The translations under genes and the position numbers were made by a program. The notes beneath the pieces were generated by a model, which searched no databases, was not told the origin of the DNA, and was given only the letters and a program-made list of their open reading frames with translations. DNA of 64,000 nt from Chrysemys picta bellii (lineage: Eukaryota > Chordata > Testudines > Emydidae). Shown piece after piece: positions 1-11,478 of the stretch (position 1 is the stretch's first letter; each line of letters opens with the position of its first letter). Location of the stretch: NCBI RefSeq assembly GCF_011386835.1, contig NC_088804.1, positions 34,025,549-34,089,548 of the forward strand, in the 5' to 3' direction.

Positions 1-95
1 GTCCATAGGCCAAGTACCTGGAAATCTGTCACATTCCTATGCAGCAGGCAATGATGGAGGGCTTCGCCATGTGAAGTCCTCAGTCTATAGCAGGG

Positions 96-1382
96 TGTCA
101 TAACTATAAAGGGAAGGGTAATAGCTGTCCTGTGTACAGTACTATAAAACCCCTCCTGGCCAGAGACTCCAAAATCCTTTTCCCTGTAAAGGGTTAAGAA
201 GCTCAGGTAACCTGGCTGGCATCTGACCTAAAGGACCAATAAGGGGACAAGATACTTTCAAATCTTGGGGGGGGAAGGCTGTTGTTTGTGTTCTTTGTTT
301 GGGAGTGTGTTCGTTCTCGGGACTGAGAGGGACCAGACATCAATCCAGGTTCTCCACATCTTTCTAAACAAGTCTCTCCTATTTCAAACTTGTAAGTAAA
401 TAGCCAGGCAAGGCGTGTTAGTTTTCCTTTGTTTTTCTCAACTTGTAAATGTACCTTTTACCAGAGTGTTTATCTTTGTTTGCTGTACTTTGAACCTAAG
501 ACTAGAGGGGAGTCCTCTGAGCTCTTTAAGTTTGATTACCCTGTAAGGTTAATTTCCATACTGATTTTACAGAGATGATTTTTACCTTTTTCTTTAATTA
601 AAAACCTTCTTTTTAAGAACCTGATTGATTTTTCCTTGTTCAAGATCCAAGGGGTTTGGATCTTGATTCACCAGGAGTTGGTGAGAGGAAGGAGGGGAAT
701 GGTTAATTTCTCCTTGTTTTAAGATCCAAGGGGTTTGGATCTTGATTCACCAGGAGTTGGTGACAGGAAGGAGGGGAATGGTTAATTTTTCCTTGTTCAA
801 GATCCAAGGGGTTTGGATCTTGATTCACCAGGAGTTGGTGAGAGGAAGGAGGGGAATGGTTAATTTCTCCTTGTTTTAAGATCCAAGGGGTTTGGATCTT
901 GATTCACCAGGAGTTGGTGAGAGGAAGGAGGGGAATGGTTAATTTCTCCTTGTTTTAAGATCCAAGGGGTTTGGATCTTGATTCACCAGGAGTTGGTGAG
1001 AGGAAGGAGGGGAATGGTTAATTTCTCCTTGTTTTAAGATCCAAGGGGTTTGGATCTTGATTCACCAGGAGTTGGTGAGAGGAAGGAGGGGAATGGTTAA
1101 TTTCTCCTTGTTTTAAGATCCAAGGGGTTTGGATCTTGATTCACCAGGAGTTGGTGGGAGGAAGGAGGGGAATGGTTAATTTCCCCTTGTTTTAAGATCC
1201 AAGGGGTTTGGATCTGTTTTCACCAGGGATTTGGTGAAGGTTTTTTCAAGGTTTCCCAGGAATGGAATCCATTGAAATGGTGGCAGCCGAACCAGAGCTA
1301 AGCTGGTAGTTAAGCTTAGAAGTTTTCATGCAGGCCCCTACATTTGTACCCTAAAGTTCAAAGTGGGGATCCAGCCTTGACA
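96..1382. mobile_element. Solo LTR of an endogenous retrovirus-like or gypsy-like element
   Basis: The element begins TGTCA and ends TGACA, a perfect 5-bp inverted terminus of the TG...CA kind. It is flanked by the 5-bp direct repeat CAGGG (91-95 and 1383-1387). At about 1.29 kb with no internal retroviral genes, it is best read as a solo LTR left by recombination between two LTRs. A TATAAAA stands at 143-149, very near the 5' edge. The second half is a 79-bp tandem array (644 to about 1240). The family is not named; a 5-bp duplication fits ERV3-like or gypsy elements. Orientation is not firmly set. Confidence 0.8.
644..1240. repeat. 79-bp minisatellite inside the LTR, about 7.5 units
   Basis: Units start (at GATCCAAGG) at 644, 723, 801, 880, 959, 1038, 1117 and 1196, a period of 79 bp with one 78. 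The last unit diverges after its first 20 bases. Units differ by only a few bases, such as TTGTTCAA against TTGTTTTAA. Each carries two short inverted repeats: GATCCAA/TTTGGATC around GGGG, and CACCA/TGGTG around GGAGT. Near identity between units points to recent expansion or gene conversion. Confidence 0.95.
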
Positions 1383-1725
1383 CAGGGGTCGGCAACGTTT
1401 GGCATGCGGCTTGCCAGGGTAAGCACCCTAGCGGGCCGAGACAGTTTAATTTACCTACTGACACGGCAGGTTCGGCCGATCGCGGCCCCCACTGGCCGCG
1501 GTTCGCCGTCCCAGGCCAATGGGGGCGGCGGGAAGCCGCGGCCAGCACATCCCTCGCCCGCGCCGCTTCCCGCTGCCCCTATGGGCCCGGGACTGTGAAC
1601 CGCGGCCAGTGGGGGCTGCGATCGGCCGAACCTGCCACGTCAGCAGGTAAATAAACTGGCCCGGCCCGCTAGGGTGCTTACCCTGGTGAGCCGCGTGCCA
1701 AACGTTGCTGACCCCTGGTATATAG

Positions 1726-3205
1726 GGACTCTGTTACCTTCTGTAGTTTAAAATAATTTTGAGATCAGTGTACCGTTTGGAGAGCAAGTACAAATGATAA
1801 AACCCACCCCTAAGCAAGTGTTGGACTCCCTCCCCCTCTTCTCCTCCACCCCCACACACTTTTGTCTGTAATAAAGCACAGCTTCTAGCATCTCCTCTTG
1901 GTCACATAGGAAATCCATGGTGACAAAAATACATGTGTTGTGAAACATAAAGTCCCAGCCAAAACTACTACCGATAGTGACCTTCTTACAATTCACAACG
2001 CAATGGAAAACTATTACTTGCCTTCATTTGTTACTTTTAAGTCTTTTTCCCCAGCCATTGGGTATGAATCACAGACTAATATTACTAATCTGTGTTCTCC
2101 CCCCAGCATCTGTTGCGACATTCTATAGATGATGTATGTCTCAAATTTGGCCTTTCTGTAATTTATCTGCATTTTTGTGCCAAACAGCTTAATCTAAAAT
2201 ATGCATTTGTTCTTGTCAATCTATCATAGTATTTATGGGGGGTGGGAGGGAGTAAACACTGCAATTTAGTTGTTAGTCAAAACAGTGTGACCGAATATTA
2301 AGCTCCTGGTATGATAACAACTATGAATATTTAACAACCAAATGAAACCTCCGAGTGAGTGGGTCACTGTGGTTGAAAAGGCTTTTTGGCTTTGCACTAC
2401 ATGAAGTTGATGTGTTTTGAGGATTTCCTGCATAGATTCCTGTCAAGGTTCTCGAGGCTTGTTTGTTTCCTGCCCATAATCTTTGTTTTGATGCTTTTCG
2501 CTTGGGCACATCATGTTGCTCTGTGTGTATGAGAAAGTCTGCTCCGCGAAAGGGGGGAGGAGCATGAAGTACTGTCCCTTGAGTATATTGGGAACCAGCC
2601 ATCCTATGTGAAGCAAAGCAGAGTTATTGTACTAATGCTGTTTCAAATGTCTTTCTATACTTCCTCATTGTTAGGCTCAAACATAAGACAGACATGCCTA
2701 GACTGGAACCAAGTGGAAAAGAATTTGAGGACCCTAAGTTTCTATGAGTCTGAAAAAGACCAAAAAATCTAGATGCACAAGGAAGAGTCAGATGTAAGCT
2801 GCTCTGGACTCTAAGCTCACCGATTTGACTCCATTCAGATAAAGTGAGAGGCCGGGGAAGAAAGAACTAGATGAGCAAGTGCTGAGATGCAGGGGAGGGT
2901 TAGAAGGAAAAAAAGAATAGCTTCTCTAAGTGAAACTGCATGCAAGACACCAAGAAGTCTGAAAACTGAAAGTAGCAATTGAATCAAGCCTTTTCCCACA
3001 GTGTGAATCACTGCCCAGCTGCAATCCACGTCATCACTGGAACAGGCAAACTGTGAAAAGCACATTATAAGAGCCTTTGAATAAAACAAGTACAATAACT
3101 TTGGAGAATCTGCCTGATTGGTTAAGGACAATTTTCAGTGTAGTCACTAGTTAACAGGGTTCTGAAAAAAACAAAAAGGTGCTGTCAAGAGATACATCTG
3201 AACCT
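1726..3205. other. Intergenic sequence, no recognisable feature
   Basis: No coding, repeat or RNA signal was recognised on either strand. Short frames here (for example 1748-1996 minus and 2321-2602 minus) show no family resemblance and no splice context. Confidence 0.6.
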
Positions 3206-3209
3206 AGGA

Positions 3210-3400
3210 ATTATCGTATAAGAACAGATCATTGGTCTATCTAACATAGTATACTGCCTCTAACAGACCCAATACTTCAGAGGAAAATGATGCACCTAAA
3301 GAATCAGTGCAGGACTGCCAGAAGCATCTGTCCCAGTCAGGAGGCCAATTGAAAGACCTAGAACACAGGGACAAGTTCTTCCCAATGGGTGAAATGCACT
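3210..3400 (-). repeat. Old CR1-type LINE 3' fragment
   Basis: The stretch around ATCATTGGTCTATCTAACAT is the reverse complement of the CR1 3' tail phrase 'gatggaccattggtctgacc', which is seen more clearly at 24150-24200. It is diverged and short. Orientation comes from that phrase only. Confidence 0.5.
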
Positions 3401-4110
3401 CATGAAGCAAACTAACACAAGGCCCAGGCACCACTTAAGTCCTACTTATATTGTGTTGTCAACTCTCATGATTTCCTTGGTAGCAGTTTTGACTAGGGCT
3501 GGAACCAAACTTGCAATGACAAACAGCTGCTCCAGCGCTCTCATGAATTTAAGCCACTACCACAAGGCATCATGGCAGCATTTCCAAACCAAAATTTTCT
3601 GTATTAAACCAAAAGGTTTTGGCCAAAAATTTTCATTTTGCCACTGAAAAGTGTTCTTTTTTGGCCAATGCCCACCCCCCAAAAATATTTTGGGACAAGC
3701 TCTAAAGGTAACCCTTTAGAACTGTCAGAATATGACACATCATGTCTTTAAATAGCTCTAGGAAATACCTCCAGATTAAATAATTCAATTAAAGAGAAAT
3801 AAGTATCTATTTAACTCAAATGTAAATTCAATTTACTATGCGATTTCTTTAAGAAAAGTCAGGAGGGTCAGATTATATACTATTCTTCATTCCAAAGACT
3901 CCATCTTGATTCAAAGATTGCCAGAAATTAAACCTGATGACCCTTCTCCACCTAATTTACAAAAGTGATAAGGCATGAAAACTATGTAAAAGAGCAAGTT
4001 CTCTGAAGGCAGATGTCAAGTTACTAGATGACTAAGCTAAGGAGACAATGACTATGCCAATACCTGTATTCAGCCTCTAGGCATGCACATAGTGAGCTAG
4101 TTGAAAAGAC
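3400..4110. other. Intergenic, with AT-rich repeat-like block at 3490-3700
   Basis: The block 3580-3690 has runs such as CAAAATTTT and GGCCAAAAATTTT that recur at 5710-5860 and 14736-14965. It may be a decayed dispersed repeat. Nothing else was recognised. Confidence 0.4.
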
Positions 4111-4115
4111 TGAGC

Positions 4116-5472
4116 CCTGGTCTACACTACGGGGTTAGGTCGAATTTAGCCACATTATAATGAATGTATCTACACAAACAACCCCGTTCCGTCAACCTAA
4201 AGGGCTCTTAAAAATCGACTTCTGTACTCCTCCCCGGTGAGGGGACTACTGCTAAAATCGACCTTGCCGGGTCGAATTTGGGGTAGTATGGATGCAAATC
4301 GACGTTATTGGCCTCCAGGAGCTATCCCAGAGTGCTCCAATGCGACTGCTCTGGACAGCACTTTCAACTCAGGCGCACTAGCCAAGTACACAGGAAAAGC
4401 CCCGGGAACTTTTGAATTTCATTTCCTGTTTGGTCAGCATGGCGACCTCAGCAGCACAGGTGACCATGCCGTCCCAGAATTGCAAACGAGCTCCAGCATG
4501 GAGCGAACGGGAGACAATGGATCTGATTGCTGTATGGGGAGAAGAATCTATGCAGGCAGAACTCCGATCAAAAAGAAGAAATGATGATATATATGCCAAA
4601 ATCGCACAGGGCATGATGGACAGAGGCTACAAGAGAGATACACAGCAGTGCCGTGTGAAAGTCAAGGAGCTCAGGCAAGCCTACCAAAAGACAAAGGAGG
4701 CAAACAGTCACTCCGGGTCAGAGCCCCATACATGCCACTTCTATGATTAGCTGCATGGCATTCTAGGGGGGGGGACCCTACCACTACCCCACCACTGTCT
4801 GTGGAAACCTGCAAGGGGAGAGTCTCACGCAACATAGAGGAGGATTTTGTGGATGAGGAAGAGGAGGAGGAGAATGCACAGCTGGGAAGCGGTGAATCCA
4901 TTCTCCCCAGCAGCCAGGACTGTTTCATCACCCTGGAGCCAATACCCTCCCAAGGTGGGATCCCTGACCCTGAAGGCGGAGAAGGCACCTCTGGTGAGTG
5001 CATATTTGTAACTACCATACAGGGTTTAAAAGCAATAGTGTTTAATGTTTGATTTGCCCTGAAGACTTGGGATGCATTCATGGCCATACAGCTACTGGAA
5101 AAGTCTGTTAATGTGTCTGGGGATGGAGCGGGAATCCTCCAGGGACATCTCCATGAAGCTCTCCTGGAGGTACTCCAAAAGCCTTTGCAGAAGGTTTCTG
5201 GGGAGGGCTGCCTTATTTCGTCCTCCACGGTAGGACACTTTACCACGTAGAATATAGTATTCTATGGTATTGCAACTTTTTTTTATGGAAGGGGCCCCCG
5301 AAATTGCTTTGCCCCAGGCCCCCTGAATCCTCTGGGAGGCCCTGCAGTACTGAGGACGCACTCCGCCGACTTAATGCGCTTAGTGGGGATATATACAGTC
5401 GACTGTATAAAATCGATTTCTAAAAATCGACTTCTGTAAAATCGACCTAATTTCGTAGTGTAGACCTATCTT
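4116..5472 (+). mobile_element. Harbinger-like DNA element carrying a Myb/SANT gene remnant
   Basis: The left end GGTCTACACTACGGGG with TTAGGTCGAATTT is mirrored at the right end by AAATCGACCTAATTT and CGTAGTGTAGACC, giving imperfect terminal inverted repeats of roughly 30 bp. Exact ends and target duplication are unclear; TGAGC occurs on both sides (4111-4115 and 5473-5477). Inside is a broken Myb/SANT-like gene (4439-4993). The accessory protein of PIF/Harbinger transposons is of this type. No DDE nuclease frame was seen, so the copy is non-autonomous. The superfamily assignment rests on the Myb/SANT cargo and the termini. Confidence 0.65.
4439..4993 (+). pseudogene. Myb/SANT-like DNA-binding protein of a transposon, broken
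   Basis: Starting at the ATG at 4439, the frame reads MATSAAQVTMPSQ and then a trihelix/Myb-SANT-like domain. Key residues are WSERETMDLIAVW, an MMDRGYKRD turn, and QCRVKVKELRQAYQKTK. It stops at TAG (4748-4750), directly after HFYD. In the relatives I know the text continues with a glutamate, so this looks like GAG to TAG. A frameshift follows. From about 4797 a second frame gives an acidic stretch (DEEEEEEN) and a serine/proline-rich tail up to EGTSG, where GGTGAGTG looks like a splice donor. The domain type is clear and the gene is not functional as it stands. The family also supplies host genes in turtles and crocodilians (ZSCAN/MSANTD-like annotations), from memory. Confidence 0.75.
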
Positions 5473-5474
5473 GA

Positions 5475-7555
5475 GCAGTCTCAGTGTGATATGACTGTTC
5501 ACATAGCTGATACAAATACTCTCTTCTCTCCTGACAAAACCTGCCTCCTGAGTGATCATTAAATATTTCAGTTTCTGCTTTTAGTCACACCCATGCAGCT
5601 CCATTAAAGCCAGGTAGAATTTAGCACTAAGATATTAATATGATTAACTTTATTCTAGACTACTTTGCAAGGCTGACTCAGAATGCCAAAGGCACCTCCA
5701 ATTTTATATTATATAAACAACAATTTTTCATGTTGAAATTTTGTTTCAAAACAAAAAATTGAAACATTTGTTCCAAAAAGGGATGGGATGTTTCTGTGTT
5801 TTCAGAATGTTTTTCCCCCCAATTTTCTTTCAAAACAAATTGCTGGGAAAAATGACCATTTCAGAACCGAATAATCCAATAGAATATCAAAATTCTCTGA
5901 CCAGTTCTATCTAAAAGGCAATAGGTAGTTAAAATTATTACATAATGAGTAAGAGATGGACCTTCCCACCAGTTTGGGGTTGAACCTAACAAGAGGAAAA
6001 GCTTCAAGATGAAGAACTGCCTAGCTATCCAAACTGAAACAGAAGGATCAGCTTTAAGAGATATAGCTCTTGGAAAAAGCAATTAAGGATTTGGAAACTA
6101 CATTTCCTAAATCTAACTAGGGAGATGTAACAAACATTACAATGTTATGGCAGGGATTGTTCCTTTAGCTTGAATAAAGACGCCTATGAATTAGAAAGAG
6201 CAGCAAATTGCTTGTCGATCAGCTTAGACAAGACAAGCCAACGCTCTGTGTTTCATCCATTACAGAGTGAAGATGGGAACCAGTATCATCAAAGCTAAAT
6301 AAGGCTTCGAAATATGGCTTCGAAAATCTGGTGTCCTTTGTCCATCTTTCTCATCAGGTCAATGGACTCAGTGCTTCGAAGCTGCACAGACTCAGGGGTG
6401 GAGTTTGGAAACTCATCACCCCAACCTGGATACTGTTCCAAGGAGAAGTTGGCAGACCCAGCACCTCAGGTTTAATTTGAGCTCTAATTTCATGAGTTAT
6501 GTGATGCCATTGACTATAGTTCAAACTATTCTATGCATAAAAGACTTTTAAACTCTAAGATCTTTTCATCATATACATTGATAGTGCAGAAAGCCCTGGG
6601 TGCTGAATTGTTCTCAGCGAATAGAGACTCCAGTGCATAACACAGTAAATTTTTAAAAGGCTTTAGATGAAAATTTTGATGCAGAAAAAGTTATGAGCTG
6701 AAAGGACTGGTCCTCCCCTCCATGTAACTGGCACAGACCTCCTCAGCCATAACTAAGTCTAAAGTCCTAAATCCATTCTTCTTCTCTACTGCTGTAGCCC
6801 ATATGGAGCTATGTCCTGGAGGACTTGCAAAGCATCACATGGGTTGGGTGGGGAATGTAGACTGAGGACAATAGAGTTGGTTTTGTCTGGGGAGAGAAGC
6901 CTGGATTGAACATTTCACAACAACTGAACAGTCAGTCATTCAAAAATTAGTTCAAATGGAAAAGCATTTGCTCAATTTCCTCCAAGGTTTCCAGAAAAGT
7001 TCTTTCTCCCTCAGAATTAGCCTTCAAATTTTGACAAGGACTGGGACATTCTAGATTTGGATCCTGCTTTATTATGGAACACCAGCTACTACCTCACCTC
7101 TGGAGAGACTACCAGTCTTTCCATTATCATTATTTTAATCCTCATTTTTAAATGTAGACTGTCACTCCGGGCTCGATCTTGCTCTCATTAACTTCAATGG
7201 GAAATATTTCATTGACCTCACTGGAGGCAATAATTTGTATGCTGATTATTGCCATACCATTGATCCTAAACATTTTACAGAGAGCAAGCACTGAAGATGA
7301 CTATCAACAAAAGTGCAACATTTGAATCTTTAATCTTTGTGATTACTGATTTATATGACACTCACTCATTAAGCAGTGAACTTCCACAGGCTTTAAAACA
7401 GCTTACTTCTGTATGCCATCATCTCTGGCAATAGCCAATCAAATAAGATACTGTGCCACCTCTTACCATCCATTTTCATTGAAGGTGACTGAACAGGTAG
7501 TTGCACATTAATTACACACACATTTTTTGCAATCCATGCCTACTGGGCACTGTAT
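5475..7555. other. Intergenic sequence, little recognised
   Basis: Apart from an AT-rich repeat-like patch at 5710-5860 and an old dispersed motif at 7165-7225 (GATCTTGCTCTCATTAACTT followed by CAATGGG), no feature was seen. The frame at 5861-6082 minus looks like chance. Confidence 0.55.
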
Positions 7556-7558
7556 CAG

Positions 7559-7600
7559 TCAAGGATTTACTGACATACGTCAAGGATTTACTGATATACG
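7559..7600. repeat. 21-bp direct tandem duplication
   Basis: GTCAAGGATTTACTGACATA-C (7559-7579) is followed directly by a copy with one base changed (7580-7600). It is a small local duplication with no known function. Confidence 0.9.
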
Positions 7601-10266
7601 TCTTCTGAGATTCCCCCCACCCCCAATCACAGAATATGAGTTTATTGGGGTCAGATTCACCTGCTTTTGCTTCTGTATCTTTTCTGCTGATTTGATTCTA
7701 TTACCCAAAATATATTGTTCAGAGCATTTTGTTTTGTTTTTGTTTGGGGGGGCTGCCTTTGGACACTTGAACTGATTTAATAGAATATTTAAAGGATTTA
7801 CATGTACTTTTCTGATTAAACAATGTTAATTTGAAGAGGACTGTACTCATTGCCAAAGTACAAATTTCTAAGGAGCTCCCTAAACAACTAAGGGAGGGCC
7901 TATTCTTTTCTCTATATACGTTTCCGGTCACTCTTGATAAGCATTGCATAGGGCTAATGGTCTGATCCAAATCTGAGTGAAATCAGTGGAAACTCTTCCA
8001 CTGATTTCAGTGAACCTGGATCAGGTCATAAGCGTTTTTTTCTGAAGTAACAAGGATACAGTGGCCGTCATATCAGTGCTGATCAGGTACCAATCCTTTT
8101 GTCTTTACCCACATTTCTCCAAATGCCATTACTTGTTTCATGTCCTCTAACCTTGATTGTCAAATAACTTTGTACAATTTAATAAGAGCAAGAAGCACAT
8201 TGGTGCTTATTGGCCTTCACTCTAAATTGCAGTTAACACCTTCTGGTATAATTTTGCCAGGCAACCTTCTGTTCACCCTGGTTTCTTCTGTCAAAATCTG
8301 CATTCTATATATGTTAGTCTTCCTTACAGAGCCCATACAAAAAGCATTGCTAGACCCCACAGGTGGATCCTTTAAATCCAATGAGCTCTCAAAAAGATGA
8401 ATTCTTCATTAATACTAAACCATATTATTTTAGCATTCTATAGCCATGGATTTGCCAACATCCTGGCTGCATATAATGCTATTTATTCCAGTACTTGTCT
8501 GTTTAGTAGAACTAAGATGTAAGATATTAGCCTTGCCTCGGTGACCTACAACTTTCCATCACACACAAAGTAGATTGTCTCAAGGAATTCTCTGGGACTA
8601 AGTCATCCTAAATACTGAAGCAAATGCTGAACTAACACTGCCATTTGGATCTAGCTGTATATTTGGCCATTCAAAATGTACCATCTTCTACTTAGAATTT
8701 ATTGTCCTTTTCTTTTTATGCTCCACATGTATGAAAATCTATTCCACCCAAGATGAAATCGGTTTATCTGAATCTTAATCGTATACTGAATCTTACTTAA
8801 AGCAAGTTAGATGTTCAGCTTTTCTACAATCCTCTGAATTGCTTTAAGTCAGTCTTGTCTATATATTTGAGAATATCATTGTAATGTAATTCAATATTAC
8901 TGAATATGACCTATATACATTATACTGCCTTAAACTGTGATTATGGTCTGAGAATTGACATTAGCCCGCTTTGGTGATAAAAATATGGTTTTACTATTCT
9001 TTACTCTGCAGAGTCAATAGAGCTAAGGAAAACTGAGCTAAGGTCTGTTCTCACTCCTGCATCATCCACAAACTTTATTAAATAAGTTCTGAATGCTGGA
9101 TCTTTATAACTGGCAATATGCCCAAGCCAGAAGAGAGAGACCTGATTTTCAGATCACAAAACAGACTGCAATGTCAGGGAGAACAAACTCTTTTTCCTAG
9201 TGAAATAATCAGTATGTATATACTTACTGAGAACAAACAACTCCACAATGGTATCATTATGGTTACTTTTCAGAGTATAACTGCACTTTAAAAACAAAGG
9301 AGGAAATGCAAAATACTATGTTAAAACAGTCTTGGAAAGGGGGGTGGGATTCTCACTTAAATGAACAAAGGCCAAAAGAAGTTGAAGTTGGGTTAGTCCT
9401 CTGTTACAGCAGCCTCATTCAACTTTTGCCATCCAAGTCAGTAATTGTAGGTCATGTTATATCAGGAACTATGGGTGATCCATTCTACAAGCTGTAAGTA
9501 CAACTGGTTGATTTAACAGCACATTAACCTCCTGTCCTGAGACCTCTTTGATATATTTCAAACCTACTCTGACTCAATTTTCTAAACTGTCTTCATTTTG
9601 TATGTTTACAAAAAATCAAGACCTGTATAATTTTAACAGGGATTGGTATTTATTCTTATGTTAATAAAAGATTGCATAGGTTAGAATGCAACAGCATACA
9701 CAGAACCCAGTTCACACCCATTTTGTGTCAGTGTAAACCTGCTGGCTTCTGTGGAGTGACTCCTACAAACAAGAGGCAGATCAGGTCCAAAATATAAATT
9801 TTTGCAATGTATACAGTTTAGAAAAGTAAGAACAGGATAAACATGATATGGTAAAACTGTGAAAAATGAATTTAGTAGGGAATATATTTTCCATGGTTCA
9901 GTCTGACATCCCCTCAAAGGTTTGCAGAAGGCACTTCATGAACCATTAGGAATCAAACGGAATATTTGTGGCACAAATGCATAAAACATAACATTTATTG
10001 AGCTAATCTACCAGACATAAAACACACTGGATACGAAATGTGAACAGCAAGATCATTTAGAGTATTTTGTCTCCATTTATTTACCTGACCAGGACACACC
10101 ACTGGGTTTTAGAGCTCATTTATGATAGAATCTTGGGACTATGGCAACCATGTAAATAATAACTTGAGTCAAAAAGCAAGGCAATGACCACGGGAAAAGT
10201 AAAATTGCTTTTCACAGCAGTTCTTAATCAGTGTTTTCCTTACCAAGGAAATATAAACAAGTTAAA
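7601..10266. other. Intergenic; palindromic old repeat at about 7950-8030
   Basis: At 7957-8025 the text GGTCTGATCCAAATCTGAG...GAACCTGGATCAGGTC forms an imperfect inverted repeat around TCTTCCACTGATTTC. This is a dispersed amniote motif that recurs near 17240 and 25420. Another related motif lies at 9700-9770. Nothing else was recognised. Confidence 0.5.
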
Positions 10267-10268
10267 TA

Positions 10269-10456
10269 CACCTCTACCCCGATATAACGTGACCCACTAG
10301 AACACGAATTCAGATATAACGCAGTAAAGCAGCGCTCTGGGGGGGCGGGTCTGCGCGCTCCGGCGGATCAAAGCAAGTTTGATATAACGCAGTTTCACCT
10401 ATAACGCGGTAAGATTTTTTGGCTCCTGAGGACAGTGTTATATCGGGGTAGAGGTG
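10269..10456. mobile_element. Mariner/Tigger-type MITE
   Basis: The terminal inverted repeats CACCTCTACCCCGATATAAC (left) and its reverse at the right end (GTTATATCGGGGTAGAGGTG) are near-perfect over 20 bp. TA dinucleotides flank both ends (10267-10268 and 10457-10458), the target duplication of the Tc1/mariner superfamily. The 188-bp body has no coding capacity. GATATAACGCAG occurs twice inside. Confidence 0.85.
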
Positions 10457-10807
10457 TATATATCAATCTTTAACAGTCATGAATAGAAGATATATAAGCT
10501 TTATAATGAAAAAGAATGGACTTAACAAAATCTTTGTTCCATAGCAAATTGATATTATAGACCTTATTTGTGATAATATTATAGCTTCCAATATAAGTGA
10601 TTATGATGTGGGGTGTAAAGAACTATGATTTCACTAAACACAAAAGGAAGGTTAGAGTTAATGTCTTACCTGGTTTAATTAGTAGGGCTGTCAATTAATC
10701 ACAGTTAACTCACGCGATTAACTCAAAATTAATTGCAATTAAAAAATGTATCACAATTAATCGCAGTTTTAATCACACTGTTAAATAATAGAATACCAAT
10801 TGAAATA

Positions 10808-10944
10808 CAATTGACTTGCATCTGAAGAAGTGAGGTTCTTACCCACGAAAGCTTATGCTCCCAATACTTCTGTTAGTCTCAAAGGTGCCACAGGACCCTC
10901 TGTTGCTTTTTACAGATTCAGACTAACACGGCTACCCCTCTGAT
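10808..10944 (+). mobile_element. 5'-truncated turtle retroposon nested in the hAT left arm
   Basis: The body contains CCCACGAAAGCTTATGCTC, AAAGGTGCCACAGGACC and the constant 3' tail GACTAACACGGCTACC. A 10-bp direct repeat AATTGAAATA flanks it (10798-10807 and 10945-10954). Loss of the 5' part with a fixed 3' end and a target duplication is what LINE-driven retroposition leaves. It must be younger than the hAT copy it interrupts. Confidence 0.85.
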
Positions 10945-11478
10945 AATTGAAATATAGTACGTATTTTTGGATGTTTTTCTACATTTTCAAATATATCGAT
11001 TGAAATAACAACACAGAATACGAAGTGTACAATGCTTACTTTATATTATTTTTACTACAAATATTTGCACTGTAAAAGTGATAAACAAAAGAAATAGTAT
11101 TTTTCAATTCACCTCATACAAGTACCATAATGCAAGCCCTTTATCGTGGAAGTGCAACTTAAAAATGTAGATTTTTTTGGGTTACATAACTGCACTCAAA
11201 AACAAAAAGTCCACTCAGTCCTACTTCTTATTTAGCCAATCGCTAAGACAAACAAGTTTGTTTACATTTTTGGAAAATAATGCTGCTGGCTTCTTATTTA
11301 CAAGATCATCTGAACATGAGAACAGGTGTTCGCATGGCACTTTTGCAGCCGGCATTGCAAGATATTTATGTTTCAGATATGCTGAACATTTGTATGCCCC
11401 TTCGTGCTTCAGCTACAATTCCAGAGGACATGCTTCCATGCTGATGACGCTCGTTAAAAAAAATGCATTAATTAAATT

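Larger units (their letters stand above)
83..1725. mobile_element. hAT-type MITE (copy 1 of 3) split by an LTR insertion
   Basis: The MITE body is 91-95 plus 1388-1717. It starts CAGGGGTCGGCAACG and ends with the inverted form GACCCCTG. Flanking 8-mers are GTCTATAG (83-90) and GTATATAG (1718-1725), a 7/8 match, as expected of an 8-bp hAT target duplication. The body is GC-rich and palindromic, with arms containing GCCAGGGTAAGCACCCTAGC and its reverse. It has no transposase. The solo LTR at 96-1382 sits between the first five bases and the rest. Frames through the GC-rich arms (for example 1344-1598) are not genes. Copies 2 and 3 lie at 23420-23786 and 40255-40588. Confidence 0.85.

Noticed and set aside
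644..1240. CRISPR-like regular repeats
   Set aside because: The units are contiguous 79-bp tandem copies without unique spacers, inside an LTR in a vertebrate genome.
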